Part shown: piece by piece, positions 15,353 to 28,260 of the stretch
Layout: the number at the start of each line of letters is the position of its first letter
Position numbering within the stretch: position 1 is the stretch's first letter
Source: VFZN01 sp050249615
Lineage (GTDB): Bacteria; Acidobacteriota; Vicinamibacteria; Vicinamibacterales; UBA2999
Reading direction: 5' to 3'
Assembly: GCA_050249615.1 (NCBI GenBank)
Contig: JBFWQE010000009.1
Coordinates: 1 to 64,000 of the forward strand
Length of the DNA stretch: 64,000 nt
Program-made: the position numbers and the translations under genes
Notes under the pieces: model-generated
The model's input: only the letters and a program-made list of their open reading frames with translations
What the model was told of the DNA's origin: nothing
Database searches by the model: none

Positions 15353-17722
15353 TCAGCGGCTGACCTCGAGTCCCGTCACCTTCAGGGCGAGGCGCCGCGT
15401 GTCCGTGCCGCCGGTATCCGACGGCCGCACGGCGCGTGAGGTGTGCCACCAGAGCTCGTTGGTGCCTTCGAGCCACACCGCGGCCGGCACCGTCCACGTG
15501 TACCGACGCACTCCGCCCTCCATCGCGCGTGTGCCGACATCGATGCCATTCACGCGCAGCGTCACCGTAACCGCCTCACCCTCCTGCGCGCGCCCTCGCT
15601 TTCCTCCCCCTCGTTCATCTGTGTCATCTGCACTATCTGCGGCATCTGCGGCCCCTGCGCCATCTGCGCCATCTGCGGCCCCTGCGCCATGTGTGCCATC
15701 TGCGCCATCTGCGCCATCTGCGGCCCCTGCGCCATCTGCGTCTACCCCTTCGGCGTGCAGGGCGATCTCCACGCCCATCCCGCCCATCGATGGCACCAGG
15801 ACCACGGCATCGGTGTCGGCCCAGCGGTACATCAACGTGCCCTCGCGCTGGAGACCGTACCAGCCGGTGCCGAACACGGTCGCGTCGCCGAGCGAGATCG
15901 GCTCGATGACCGTGCCGCCGCCGAGGAGCGCCTCGCGTCCGACAGGCGCGGCGCAGATGCGCCCGCGCGCCGTCTCGTCCATCCCTGCGAGCCGGGCAAT
16001 CACACGCGGTGCGCGGCGGCCGAGCTGCACGGACAGCAACGAGGCACGCGCCGCTTGCGCTGGCAGGCGCACACGCTCGATCACGTGCGGACCGTCTTCA
16101 GGAAGGCCGCCGTCGAACCAGTAGTCCGGAGGCGGCGCGGCAACGCCAGGGCCGCTCAGCAGCGGCTCGATGGTCACCGCCGAGGCGCGGCCATCCGCGG
16201 ACTCCACGCTGATCTGCAGCGGCAGCGTGTCGCCAACGATCAGCTGCAGCTCACCGCCCACCGCGGCGGGCACCTCGATGCCGAGGCGGCCCGTGTACTC
16301 CACGCCAGGCAGCTGGCTCCATCGATCACCGAGCACCGCGACGCACCGAAGGGCCGATGTGGCCGACGACATCACGAAGGGCGCGGGGTCGGTGATCGTG
16401 AAGAGGCGCCTGAAGGTGACGCCCGCCAGCTCGAGGTGCCGCCGACCGACGGGGCCGGCCAGCACGGTGCGGCCCTCGGCGATGGCCGCCGCAACTGCGG
16501 GCCCCTCTTGCGCGGCACGCGCCGTGTCCGCGCGGCGGAGCCCCCAGGCGACCAGCGCGGAGTCGAGGCGCGTGTCCTCCGCCACCATGACGATGCGCCC
16601 GGACACCTCTTCGCGGAGCGCGCGTTCCAGCGCACCTCGAAAGCCGCGGGCGTCCTGCCCGACCAGGGGACGCCACCCCGCCACCACGGTCTCCATCACG
16701 AGAACCGCGCCGATCGCGATGGTGGCCACGGGCGACAGATGTTCGTGCCGCACCTGCTGCGCCGCCCAGGTCAGCCCGACGGCCGCAAGCGGCGTCAGCG
16801 CCCAGGCCCCGAACCGGAGCACATCGGATTGCCACTCCGGCCAGCCCGCCAACACTGCCGCCGCCAGCAGCACCGACAGGATGACGGCGCGGCGCCACCA
16901 TCGTTCGAGGCCGCCGAACGCCAGCGCGGCGGCGGAAAGGCCGACGGCCAGGAGCGACACGCCCGTGGTGAGACCGGGGGCCGCGTAGCTGCCCGAAGGC
17001 ATCCACGGGCGGGAATCGAACGCCACCGCCATGGCATCGCGGGCCGTGAGGAGGGCGTCGGGCGCGAAGGCGTGCGCCCCGGCAATCCGGGCCATCCCGT
17101 GGAAGTGCCCCACGAAGGCCAGGACGCCGACGGCAAGCGACGCCGCCGTCCAGGCGCCTCTCGCGGGTCGCTGCGGCGTGCGCCTGAGGGCCGCGAACAC
17201 GATCGGCCACGCCACCACCGCAATCCAGTGGAACCAGGCCGCGCCCGCCCACAGCAGGATGGCGGCCAGCGGATTGAACCACGGCCGCGCCGGCGACACG
17301 CGCTGGTGCACGTCGAAGGCCGCGCCGGCTGCCAGCCACACCAGGCCCACGGCCACCGCGAGCGGGGCGGCGTGAGACAACGCCGCACCGAACGACGCAT
17401 CGGCCATGAGTGCCCCGACGACGATTACCGTGGCGAGCAGGCTCGCGCCGGCAAAAATGGCGACGCCCGTTGCGCCAATGGCGGCGACGAGCACTGCGAT
17501 CAGGCGGCCCCAGCCCTGCGGCTCGCCGAGCCACGGCGCGTGCAGCACCGGCTCCAGCAGCACCAGCGCCGCCGGGTCCGTGGGGGCGTAGACGAGTTGA
17601 TCGCCCAGCGGTGAGACTGGCGGCATCGACGCGCGCGGGTACGCGCTCCACCAGGCCCCCGCCACCAGCAGGCCCGCGAGCGCGGCGCGCATGAAGGGCC
17701 GAAGGGCGTGAAGCGCGGCCAT
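15353..17722 (-). CDS. Large polytopic membrane protein with extracytoplasmic C-terminal domain
   Basis: The 789-residue product starting at ATG 17722 has about ten hydrophobic helices in its first 380 residues (for example LIAVLVAAIGATGVAIFAG), then a mostly beta-strand soluble region. I do not recognise a catalytic motif; the organisation resembles GT-C-type glycosyltransferases or O-antigen/cell-envelope membrane proteins, without proof. Near the C-terminus a low-complexity stretch of ADG/AD repeats is encoded by fourteen 9-nt units (15617-15742). It is transcribed divergently from another polytopic protein, with overlapping -10-like sequences between them. Confidence 0.65.
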   Translation of the reverse strand: MAALHALRPFMRAALAGLLVAGAWWSAYPRASMPPVSPLGDQLVYAPTDPAALVLLEPVLHAPWLGEPQGWGRLIAVLVAAIGATGVAIFAGASLLATVIVVGALMADASFGAALSHAAPLAVAVGLVWLAAGAAFDVHQRVSPARPWFNPLAAILLWAGAAWFHWIAVVAWPIVFAALRRTPQRPARGAWTAASLAVGVLAFVGHFHGMARIAGAHAFAPDALLTARDAMAVAFDSRPWMPSGSYAAPGLTTGVSLLAVGLSAAALAFGGLERWWRRAVILSVLLAAAVLAGWPEWQSDVLRFGAWALTPLAAVGLTWAAQQVRHEHLSPVATIAIGAVLVMETVVAGWRPLVGQDARGFRGALERALREEVSGRIVMVAEDTRLDSALVAWGLRRADTARAAQEGPAVAAAIAEGRTVLAGPVGRRHLELAGVTFRRLFTITDPAPFVMSSATSALRCVAVLGDRWSQLPGVEYTGRLGIEVPAAVGGELQLIVGDTLPLQISVESADGRASAVTIEPLLSGPGVAAPPPDYWFDGGLPEDGPHVIERVRLPAQAARASLLSVQLGRRAPRVIARLAGMDETARGRICAAPVGREALLGGGTVIEPISLGDATVFGTGWYGLQREGTLMYRWADTDAVVLVPSMGGMGVEIALHAEGVDADGAGAADGADGADGTHGAGAADGADGAGAADAADSADDTDERGGGKRGRAQEGEAVTVTLRVNGIDVGTRAMEGGVRRYTWTVPAAVWLEGTNELWWHTSRAVRPSDTGGTDTRRLALKVTGLEVSR
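15617..15742. repeat. Fourteen tandem 9-nt CATCTGCGC-family units inside a coding region
   Basis: Units are CATCTGCGC, CATCTGCGG, CCCCTGCGC, CATGTGTGC and similar. On the coding (minus) strand they give repeated Ala-Asp-Gly triplets. The same 9-mer family, read from the other strand, occurs in xseA at 43734-43805. Confidence 0.92.
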
Positions 17723-17731
17723 GATTCGGCG

Positions 17732-17738
17732 TATTCTA
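17732..17738. promoter_or_regulatory. Overlapping divergent -10-like hexamers
   Basis: The sequence TATTCTA gives TATTCT on the plus strand (15 nt before ATG 17753) and TAGAAT on the minus strand (10 nt before ATG 17722). Both divergent genes could be transcribed from this single site. Confidence 0.45.
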
Positions 17739-17752
17739 CGCGCGCCTCGTCG

Positions 17753-19366
17753 ATGTCGTCCCGATACGCCAGCCTGATCACCGCGACGGCCCTCGCGGGC
17801 CTCGTCATCGTTCGCGCGTTCCCGTTCGTCTGGTGGTCCGGCACGCACTTCGATTCGGACCAGGCCATCGTCGGATTGATGGCGAAGCACATCAGCGAGG
17901 CACGGGCCTTCCCGCTCTACTACTACGGCCAGAACTACATGCTTGCCGTCGAGGCGTGGCTGGCCGCGCCTGTCATGGCGTTGACGTCGCCTTCGGTCAC
18001 CGCGCTCAAGCTGCCGCTGGTCGCCATCAATGTCGCGGTGGTCCTGCTCCTGCTCCGCCTCCTCGTGCGCGAGGCGGGCCTTGCCGCCGGCATCGCGGCC
18101 ATCGCGGCGCTGCCGCTGGCCCTTCCGGCGGCCGGCATGGCCGCGCGCACCACCGAGGCCAATGGCGGCAACGTGGAGCCGTTCCTGTACGTGCTGCTGC
18201 TCTGGATGGCGCGGGCACGCCCATGCCTCTTCGGGATCGTTCTCGGCGTGGGTGTGCTGCACCGCGAGTTCACGGCCTACGGGGCCGCGGCGCTGCTCGT
18301 AATGGATTGCCTCGGCCTGATGGGCGGCTCCGGCGAGGGGCGAGCCGCGTGGCGCGCGCGGCTTCTCGACAAGTCGAGCCGGTGGGCCGTGGCCGGCGTC
18401 GCCTTCCTGTGCGTGCGCGGCGTGGCCGCCGCCGTGCGGCCGTTCGCCAACGGCCTCGGCCCGGGCACGCGCGGCGACGATCCCGCGCTGGTGGCCACGG
18501 TGGTGGACACACTGGGCGGGCGCATCTGTGTCGATCCCGCCACCTGGCCGGAGCGCGCCAGCCTGCTCGTCTTCGATCACCTGCCGCGCCTGGTTGGCGG
18601 GACCCCCGCACCGCTCGCCGATTACGGCGTGCTCACCGGTGTGTACTCCGGCCTCCCCGGCCTCGGCCCGTGGGTGGCCGCCATCACCGCCGTGGGCGTC
18701 CTCGCCGGCGCCTGGCACTGGCTCACGGTCGCGCGCGGGCAGCCCGACTCCGTCTTGCCGATTCCCGGCGGCGCACCAGCCACTCCCGTCGCGCGCACGC
18801 TCGCTCCCGATACCGGCGAGCGCCCTGCCGATACGCGCCGCAGTCCTCCCGTCACTTCCCACCTCGGCTCGTACCTCATCCTCGTCGGCCTCATCTCGAC
18901 CCTCGTCTACGGCTTCCTGACCTGCAGCAGCATCCGCGTCGAGACGATGCGCTACAACCTGCTGGGCCTCTTCATCCCGGTCGGCGCGCTCGTGATGGCC
19001 CTGCAGGCGTGGCGGGCGCCGGCCGCGCGCGCCGGCCTGGGCGCCGCCGTCGTGCTCTGGTGCGCGCTGAACACGTCGGACGTGATGGCCCTCACGCGCG
19101 AGCGCGCGACCCGCCCTCCAGTGGATCGGCGGCAGGCGCTGGCTGACCTGCTCGAAGCACGCGGCGTCACGGTGGCATGGGCGCGCTTCCGGAACTCGTA
19201 CCACGTGACGTTCCTCTCCGCGGAGCGCGTGCGGGTCTCGGCCAACGACTTCATTCGCGTCCAGGCCTATGCGGACGAGGCGAGGCGCGCGGGCGCGCCC
19301 ACGCTCTCCGAGGAGCCGTGCGAGGCAGGCGAGGCGCTGCTCCCGGGCCTGTTCCTGTGCCGTTGA
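17753..19366 (+). CDS. GT-C-like polytopic membrane protein
   Basis: The 537-residue protein from ATG 17753 has about ten to eleven transmembrane segments. After the first helix it has WWSGTHFDSDQAIVGLMAKHI, an acidic periplasmic loop (DSD) like the one that binds metal and lipid-linked donor in ArnT/PMT-type GT-C glycosyltransferases, followed by AFPLYYYGQNY. The C-terminal portion is soluble (SSIRVETMRYN, then a region after about residue 440). A lipid-linked sugar transfer role is plausible by fold only. ATG 17708 would extend across the shared promoter and is not used. Confidence 0.6.
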   Translation: MSSRYASLITATALAGLVIVRAFPFVWWSGTHFDSDQAIVGLMAKHISEARAFPLYYYGQNYMLAVEAWLAAPVMALTSPSVTALKLPLVAINVAVVLLLLRLLVREAGLAAGIAAIAALPLALPAAGMAARTTEANGGNVEPFLYVLLLWMARARPCLFGIVLGVGVLHREFTAYGAAALLVMDCLGLMGGSGEGRAAWRARLLDKSSRWAVAGVAFLCVRGVAAAVRPFANGLGPGTRGDDPALVATVVDTLGGRICVDPATWPERASLLVFDHLPRLVGGTPAPLADYGVLTGVYSGLPGLGPWVAAITAVGVLAGAWHWLTVARGQPDSVLPIPGGAPATPVARTLAPDTGERPADTRRSPPVTSHLGSYLILVGLISTLVYGFLTCSSIRVETMRYNLLGLFIPVGALVMALQAWRAPAARAGLGAAVVLWCALNTSDVMALTRERATRPPVDRRQALADLLEARGVTVAWARFRNSYHVTFLSAERVRVSANDFIRVQAYADEARRAGAPTLSEEPCEAGEALLPGLFLCR

Positions 19367-19374
19367 TGCCGGGC

Positions 19375-19497
19375 GGCGCCTCACCCAGCGAGGGGACTGG
19401 ACTGGACGCCAGGCTCGCCGCCGGGACCCGGCCGGCTGCCTCACGCGTCCTACGCAACAGCACGGCCGGCCGGGCGTCCAGCGTCCGATGAGGCGCC
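19375..19497. repeat. Nested inverted repeat in the gap between two plus-strand genes
   Basis: Outer arms GGCGCCTCA (19375-19383) and TGAGGCGCC (19489-19497) are perfect complements. Inner arms TGGACGCC (19403-19410) and GGCGTCCA (19473-19480) are also perfect, with GGCCGG runs towards the centre. The roughly 120-bp structure fills most of the 188-bp gap; it could end the upstream transcript or be a remnant palindromic element. Confidence 0.55.
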
Positions 19498-19554
19498 AGG
19501 CCGAACGCCCGGCATCCATCCGGCGTATCTTCCAGTAGCATCAGCATCACCGGC

Positions 19555-20562
19555 ATGCCCACCGACGAACAGGCCCGCCTCGCCGCCCTGCGCCGCTATC
19601 GCATCCTGGACACCGATCCGGAGCAGGCGTTCGACGACCTCGCGATGCTGGCCTCGCACATCTGCGGCACGCCGATGGCCACCATCACGCTCATCGACGA
19701 GAATCGGCAGTGGTTCAAGGCGGAGATCGGGATCGGCCTCAGGGAAACCGAGCGCAGCATCGCGTTCTGCGCGCACGCCATCAAGCAGCCCCACATCATG
19801 GAAGTCCCCGATGCGCGCGACGACGACCGGTTCAGGAACAACCCGATGGTCGTGGGCAAGCCCCACATCCGCTTCTACGCGGGAGCGCCCCTGATCACCC
19901 CGGATGGGCACGCCGTCGGCACGCTCTGCGTCGTGGACACCCAGCCGCGGCGGCTCTCGCCGGACCAGCGGCAGGCGCTCGACGCCCTGCGCCGCCAGGC
20001 CCAGGCGCAGCTGGAACTCCGGCGGAACCTGAACGAGCTGGAATTGGCGTTGGCCGAGCGCGACAGGGCCGAGGCCGACCAGGCGCAGTTGATCGCCGGG
20101 CTCAGGGCGTCGCTCGAGAAGGTGGACAAGCTGAGCGCGCTGATGCCCTACTGCTCCATCTGCGAGATGAACATCGTCATTCCCGCGGAGCCGGCGTCCA
20201 TTCCGACGGTGAGCGAAGGCGTGAAGCAGCTGCTTCAGGGCAAGGGATGGTCGGAGGACGAGATTATGCCCGTGGAACTGGCGCTGGACGAGGCGCTGGC
20301 CAACGCCATCCGGCACGGCTGCAGGAACGACCCCTCCAAGCAGGTGCAGTGCATCGTCACGTCGGACGCGAAGGGCGAGGTGGTGATCGTCGTCCGCGAC
20401 CCCGGCACCGGGTTCGACGCGGCGAGCGTGCCCAACCCCCTCGAAGGCGACAACGTGCTGAAGCCGAGCGGCCGCGGCGTGTTCCTCATCAACCAGCTGA
20501 TGGACGAAGTCGGCTTCGAAGAGGGCGGCCGCGTCGTGCAGATGAAGAAGCGGCGCGGCTGA
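19555..20562 (+). CDS. GAF-domain sensor with RsbW-like ATPase domain
   Basis: The 335-residue cytoplasmic protein begins with a GAF domain of the type RILDTDPEQAFDDLAMLA...FYAGAPLITPDGHAVGTLCV (about residues 10-145). A coiled coil follows (about 150-195), then a short cysteine motif MPYCSICEMN near residue 200, and a HATPase_c_2 domain (about 215-335) with ELALDEALANAIRHG as N-box and DPGTGFD and GRGVFLI as G-boxes. This is the architecture of sensor-coupled anti-sigma/serine kinases of the RsbW family. No partner anti-anti-sigma gene is adjacent. The Cys pair might bind metal or sense redox; that is inference. Confidence 0.82.
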   Translation: MPTDEQARLAALRRYRILDTDPEQAFDDLAMLASHICGTPMATITLIDENRQWFKAEIGIGLRETERSIAFCAHAIKQPHIMEVPDARDDDRFRNNPMVVGKPHIRFYAGAPLITPDGHAVGTLCVVDTQPRRLSPDQRQALDALRRQAQAQLELRRNLNELELALAERDRAEADQAQLIAGLRASLEKVDKLSALMPYCSICEMNIVIPAEPASIPTVSEGVKQLLQGKGWSEDEIMPVELALDEALANAIRHGCRNDPSKQVQCIVTSDAKGEVVIVVRDPGTGFDAASVPNPLEGDNVLKPSGRGVFLINQLMDEVGFEEGGRVVQMKKRRG

Positions 20563-20574
20563 TCGCGCCGCGGT

Positions 20575-21327
20575 TCAGGGCAGCGACCACTCCGCCTTCA
20601 ACTTCTCGTACGCGGCGTTCGGCAGCTGCACGAGGACCGGCGCCCGGCCCGGAGTGAGCCATTCCATCACGGCGCGAAGATCGGTCGCGGGCATCGCCGT
20701 GCAGCCCGCGGTCCCGCGCCCGCCCTCGCCGCCGATGTGCAGGAAGATGCAGGAGCCCCGCTTCGCGACCGCGGGTGTGTTGTAGTTGACGACGACACCC
20801 CATCGATAGGCCTCACCCACCTCGCGCATCTTCTCCGAGCTGCTCCAGTCGGGCGTCTGGACGCGGCGGCGATCCACGATCTGGTTGTAGACCGTCGATG
20901 CCGGGTCGTCCACGCACTCGATGCCCTCGACCACGGACAGGTACGGCAGCTTCAGCCAGGCGGCCTCGGCGGCCGGCGCGAAGCCGAAGGCGGTCCCCAG
21001 GGAGAACACCCCAGCTGGAGCGCGCCCGTCTCCTTCGGCCTTCTGCGGCCCCGGCACCGCGGGTGTGGCCAGCGGATCCCACGCGGTGCCGTTCCGGCCC
21101 ACGACGATGGAGCCCGCCTGGCCGACGGGACGCCAGGGCTCTCCGGGCGCATCACGCTCGAAGCGCCGCAACTGGCCCTGCACGTCGTTCCAACCCGGCG
21201 TGACGACGAGAATCAACTGGCGGGCGCCGGCGAGCAGGGGCGGAACCTGCGCGCGCACGCCCGCCGTGAACGTGACGCTGACAACCGCCCCGAGCAGGGC
21301 GGCACGGGCAAACCGGGGCATCACCAT
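20575..21327 (-). CDS. Exported L,D-transpeptidase-like (YkuD-fold) protein
   Basis: The 250-residue protein from ATG 21327 has a signal peptide (ending GVRAQ) and a YkuD-like catalytic segment FLHIGGEGGRGTAGCTAM, with the conserved His and the nucleophilic Cys in TAGC. Members exchange or hydrolyse peptidoglycan cross-links in the periplasm; some of this subfamily act on other peptides, so activity is not certain. TAGAAT (21335-21340, minus) ends 7 nt before the ATG. ATG 21321 is a possible alternative. It converges on the GAF-ATPase gene with only 12 nt between stops. Confidence 0.8.
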   Translation of the reverse strand: MVMPRFARAALLGAVVSVTFTAGVRAQVPPLLAGARQLILVVTPGWNDVQGQLRRFERDAPGEPWRPVGQAGSIVVGRNGTAWDPLATPAVPGPQKAEGDGRAPAGVFSLGTAFGFAPAAEAAWLKLPYLSVVEGIECVDDPASTVYNQIVDRRRVQTPDWSSSEKMREVGEAYRWGVVVNYNTPAVAKRGSCIFLHIGGEGGRGTAGCTAMPATDLRAVMEWLTPGRAPVLVQLPNAAYEKLKAEWSLP

Positions 21328-21576
21328 GTGCGCGATTCTAGCTGACCAGCCAGGCGCCCCGCCGCGCACCATGTCGCGGAAACTGCCTTCCCGGTCAGCC
21401 AGCCGGCGTGAAGATCCTGCATTCGGTCGGCCGACCACGGCCGGTAGCCCGAGCCGATCACCGCAGACTCCGGCCGAAACCGGGCCAACCGTGCTGCGGA
21501 TGCCCGCGCGGGCCGCTGGCACCTGCCCTGCATCCTCCGGATTGCGCTCGTGAGGTCCGCGCGCGAAGGAGGCGGC

Positions 21577-21816
21577 ATGGCGGGAGACAGGGCCACGACG
21601 GACCTCGCGGAACAGCTGTCGGCGCTGGAGGGGCGCTTGATGGAGCGCCTCGACGCGCTTCAACGGCAGACCGAGGCGCTGGAGCGCCGCGTCGATCACC
21701 GGCTGACGGAGCTCCGCGCGAAGCAGGAAGAGGACCTGATGCTGGTGAAAGCGCTGTCGTGCCAGCTGCGCGGTCGCGTCGAGCGCGTCGAACGACGGGG
21801 GGCGCGCGGCGGGTAA
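21577..21816 (+). CDS. Small coiled-coil protein of unknown function
   Basis: The 79-residue protein starts at ATG 21577, preceded by a strong AAGGAGG ribosome site at 5 nt spacing, which rules out the in-frame ATG at 21550. Most of the chain has heptad-like hydrophobic spacing (LAEQLSALEGRLMERLDALQ and LERRVDHRLTELRAKQ) and is rich in Arg, Glu and Leu, as in a parallel coiled coil. No domain is recognised. The 249-bp gap upstream of it holds only the promoter of the divergent transpeptidase and no convincing gene. Confidence 0.6.
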   Translation: MAGDRATTDLAEQLSALEGRLMERLDALQRQTEALERRVDHRLTELRAKQEEDLMLVKALSCQLRGRVERVERRGARGG

Positions 21817-21832
21817 CGCACCCGCCGGGACG

Positions 21833-22417
21833 TTACGGGGCCTGGTCCAGCCGCTCCACGACCATCCGGAACACCTCGTCCCACGTATCGGCGCGGGGGC
21901 CGGGCAGATGGCGGTTCGTCGGGCTGGTGAAGACGATGGTCGGGTGCCCCTCGCGGCGGAGGGCCTCCACGTTGGCCGGCGAGTCCTCGATGTAGAGGTC
22001 CGCGCCGACGGCGGCCTTGTCCGCCAGGAAGCACAGGTCCCAGTACGGGATGTCGTGACCGTCCAGCCAGTCCACGGTCTGCTGCACGGCCACGCGATGG
22101 AAGTTCTTGAGGAGGAGGCGGTGCGTGATGATGCGGATGCGCACGCCCATCTCCGAGAGGCGTCGCAGGGCCTGCGGCGCACCCGGCATGGGCTTCAACA
22201 CGCGGAAGAGGTCGCGCTGCGTGACGGCGAACTGGTGCAGCTTCGGATAGCCGCCGGGCGCCTGGGCCACGCCCCATTCGGGGAGATTCCACGACACCTC
22301 CGCGCCGAGCGTGTCGGCACTGACGCCCAGCCATTCGGCCGCGATGGGACGGAGGCCACCGTAGAAGTCGGCGCACGTGCCATCGAGGTCCACGCCGAGA
22401 ACAAAGCTCCTGGACAT
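21833..22417 (-). CDS. HAD-superfamily 5'(3')-deoxyribonucleotidase-like protein
   Basis: The 194-residue protein begins MSRSFVLGVDLDGTCADF, with the HAD nucleophile D10 and D12. Motif II/III equivalents are RIRIITHRLL and LYIEDSPANVE. The size and the segment NFHRVAVQQTVDWLD fit the NT5C-type nucleotidases, which dephosphorylate deoxynucleoside 5'-monophosphates. ATG 22426 is a close alternative start. It lies 65 nt downstream of the efflux operon on the same strand; the gap contains CTTCTGCC-type repeats. Confidence 0.78.
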   Translation of the reverse strand: MSRSFVLGVDLDGTCADFYGGLRPIAAEWLGVSADTLGAEVSWNLPEWGVAQAPGGYPKLHQFAVTQRDLFRVLKPMPGAPQALRRLSEMGVRIRIITHRLLLKNFHRVAVQQTVDWLDGHDIPYWDLCFLADKAAVGADLYIEDSPANVEALRREGHPTIVFTSPTNRHLPGPRADTWDEVFRMVVERLDQAP

Positions 22418-22482
22418 GCACCGCATCGTCGCACGATGGCGCGGCGTTCGTCTTCCCTCTTGCGCCTTCTGCCTCCTGCCTT

Positions 22483-26994
<4,512 letters not shown>

Positions 26995-26996
26995 GG

Positions 26997-28160
26997 CTAG
27001 GAGGCCTTCTTCTCCGCGGGAGCGCCGCCGCCGGGGGCCCCGGGCCCTCCGGCCGGCGCGCCGCCGGCCATCACCGGCGCGCCGTCGCCGATCTTCTGGA
27101 TGCCGCCCGTGATCACCTGCTCGCCCGGCGCCAGGCCGCCCTGGACGACGTAGTCGCTGCCGATCACGCCACCGAGCGTGACGGCCTTCTGGCGGGCCAC
27201 GGTCATCTCGCCCTGATTCTCGACGACGTACGCGAAATACTGCCCGTTGACCCGCACGACCGAGGTGACCGGGATGGTGAGGCCCGGCTCGGTGCGCCAC
27301 ACGATCTGGACGCGCACGAACTGGTTGGCGCGAAACTGCCCGCGCCCGTCGACCAGGGCCGCCTTGGCCAGCACCGTCTGCGTTGGTTCCACCGTGGGCG
27401 ACACGAACGTGATCGGGTTCGTGGCGAGCACCTGGTTGCGGTCGTCCACGATGCGCACCGGCAGGCCGACCGCCAGCGCCGGCGCCTGCGAGACGGGCAC
27501 GCTCACGTAGATCTCGAGGACGTCATTCTCCTCCACGGTCGTGAGCACCGTGCTCTTGGTCACGCGGTCGCCCACGCGCACCGGGACATCCCCCACGACG
27601 CCGGCGCTGGGCGCCGTCACCCGGTAGTTCGCGAGCTCGGCCTTCTGCTGCCGCAGCTGCTCGTCCACCGCCTTCAGCGCGGCTTCGGCCGTGCGCTGAG
27701 CGGTCTCCGCCTGCTCCATCTCTCGCTGGCTCACGGCACCCGCGGCGTGCAGCGCCTCCGCCCGCGTGGCCTCCTGCCTCGCGTACTCGAGCTCGGCCGC
27801 ACGGACCGCCCGGGTGCTCTCGAGGGAGGCCAGGCCGGCCTGCTGCGGCGCCGAGTCGATCTCGAAGAGGACGGCTCCCTGCCGCACCGCGTCCCCCGAC
27901 CGGACCGCGATGCGCGTGAGAAAGCCCTCGACCTGCGGCTGGATGGTCGTGGAGCGTCGGGACTTCAGCGTCGCGACGTAGTCGCTGGTCTGCTCGACCG
28001 GTTTCTGGGTGAGCGTGAGTACTTCCACGGGCATGGGCGGCGGGCCGCCGCCCGGGCCGCCGGGCCCACCCGCGGCGCCCGGGGCGCCGTTGCCGCCGCA
28101 CGCGGCCGTGAAGAGCACTGCAAGGAACGCAAATGTGGATCGTGGGGACGAGACAGACAT
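26997..28160 (-). CDS. RND efflux periplasmic adaptor (membrane fusion) lipoprotein
   Basis: From ATG 28160 the 387-residue protein has a lipoprotein signal (LFTAAC, Cys21), a Gly/Pro-rich linker, a beta-barrel/lipoyl region (TIQPQVEGFLTRIAVRSGDAV), an alpha-helical hairpin (about residues 110-175) and the returning lipoyl half (YRVTAPSAGVVGDVPVRVGD), as in AcrA/MexA. It links pump and outer-membrane channel. The ATG at 28241 in the same frame lies inside the operator and is unlikely to be used. It is first in the efflux operon, directly followed by the pump-channel fusion. Confidence 0.9.
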   Translation of the reverse strand: MSVSSPRSTFAFLAVLFTAACGGNGAPGAAGGPGGPGGGPPPMPVEVLTLTQKPVEQTSDYVATLKSRRSTTIQPQVEGFLTRIAVRSGDAVRQGAVLFEIDSAPQQAGLASLESTRAVRAAELEYARQEATRAEALHAAGAVSQREMEQAETAQRTAEAALKAVDEQLRQQKAELANYRVTAPSAGVVGDVPVRVGDRVTKSTVLTTVEENDVLEIYVSVPVSQAPALAVGLPVRIVDDRNQVLATNPITFVSPTVEPTQTVLAKAALVDGRGQFRANQFVRVQIVWRTEPGLTIPVTSVVRVNGQYFAYVVENQGEMTVARQKAVTLGGVIGSDYVVQGGLAPGEQVITGGIQKIGDGAPVMAGGAPAGGPGAPGGGAPAEKKAS

Positions 28161-28224
28161 GATGGGTTGGACGCCGCCGCGGGACCGGACGGGTGCCCGG
28201 ATGCGGATCAGCGGAAGCGATGAT

Positions 28225-28246
28225 AATAAATGACGGTTCATTTATT
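28225..28246. promoter_or_regulatory. TetR-type operator between tetR and the efflux operon
   Basis: Perfect 9-bp arms AATAAATGA (28225-28233) and TCATTTATT (28238-28246) flank a CGGT centre. The site lies 14 nt upstream of the tetR start and overlaps a TATTAT hexamer on the minus strand that could serve the efflux operon. A repressor bound here would block both divergent transcripts. Confidence 0.75.
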
Positions 28247-28260
28247 GTAAAGTAACGTCC

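Noticed and set aside
15617..15742. Possible CRISPR array
   Set aside because: Units are 9 nt with no unique spacers; this is a tandem repeat. No cas gene is present. The same holds for the arrays at 8951, 14677, 15270, 29844 and 43734.
15353..19519. A 1388-codon minus-strand frame
   Set aside because: The part upstream of 17722 is antisense to the GT-C-like gene and has no domain signal; the membrane protein starts at 17722.
19450..20316. A 288-codon minus-strand frame opposite the GAF-ATPase gene
   Set aside because: It is antisense to a gene with clear GAF and ATPase motifs and shows no motif itself.
21321..21596. A 91-codon minus-strand frame upstream of the transpeptidase
   Set aside because: It overlaps the promoter-like TAGAAT and the start of the plus-strand small gene, has no ribosome site and no family resemblance.
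28161..28241. Longer N-terminus of the efflux adaptor starting at 28241
   Set aside because: That ATG lies inside the TetR operator, and the extension would place 27 residues in front of a clear lipoprotein signal.
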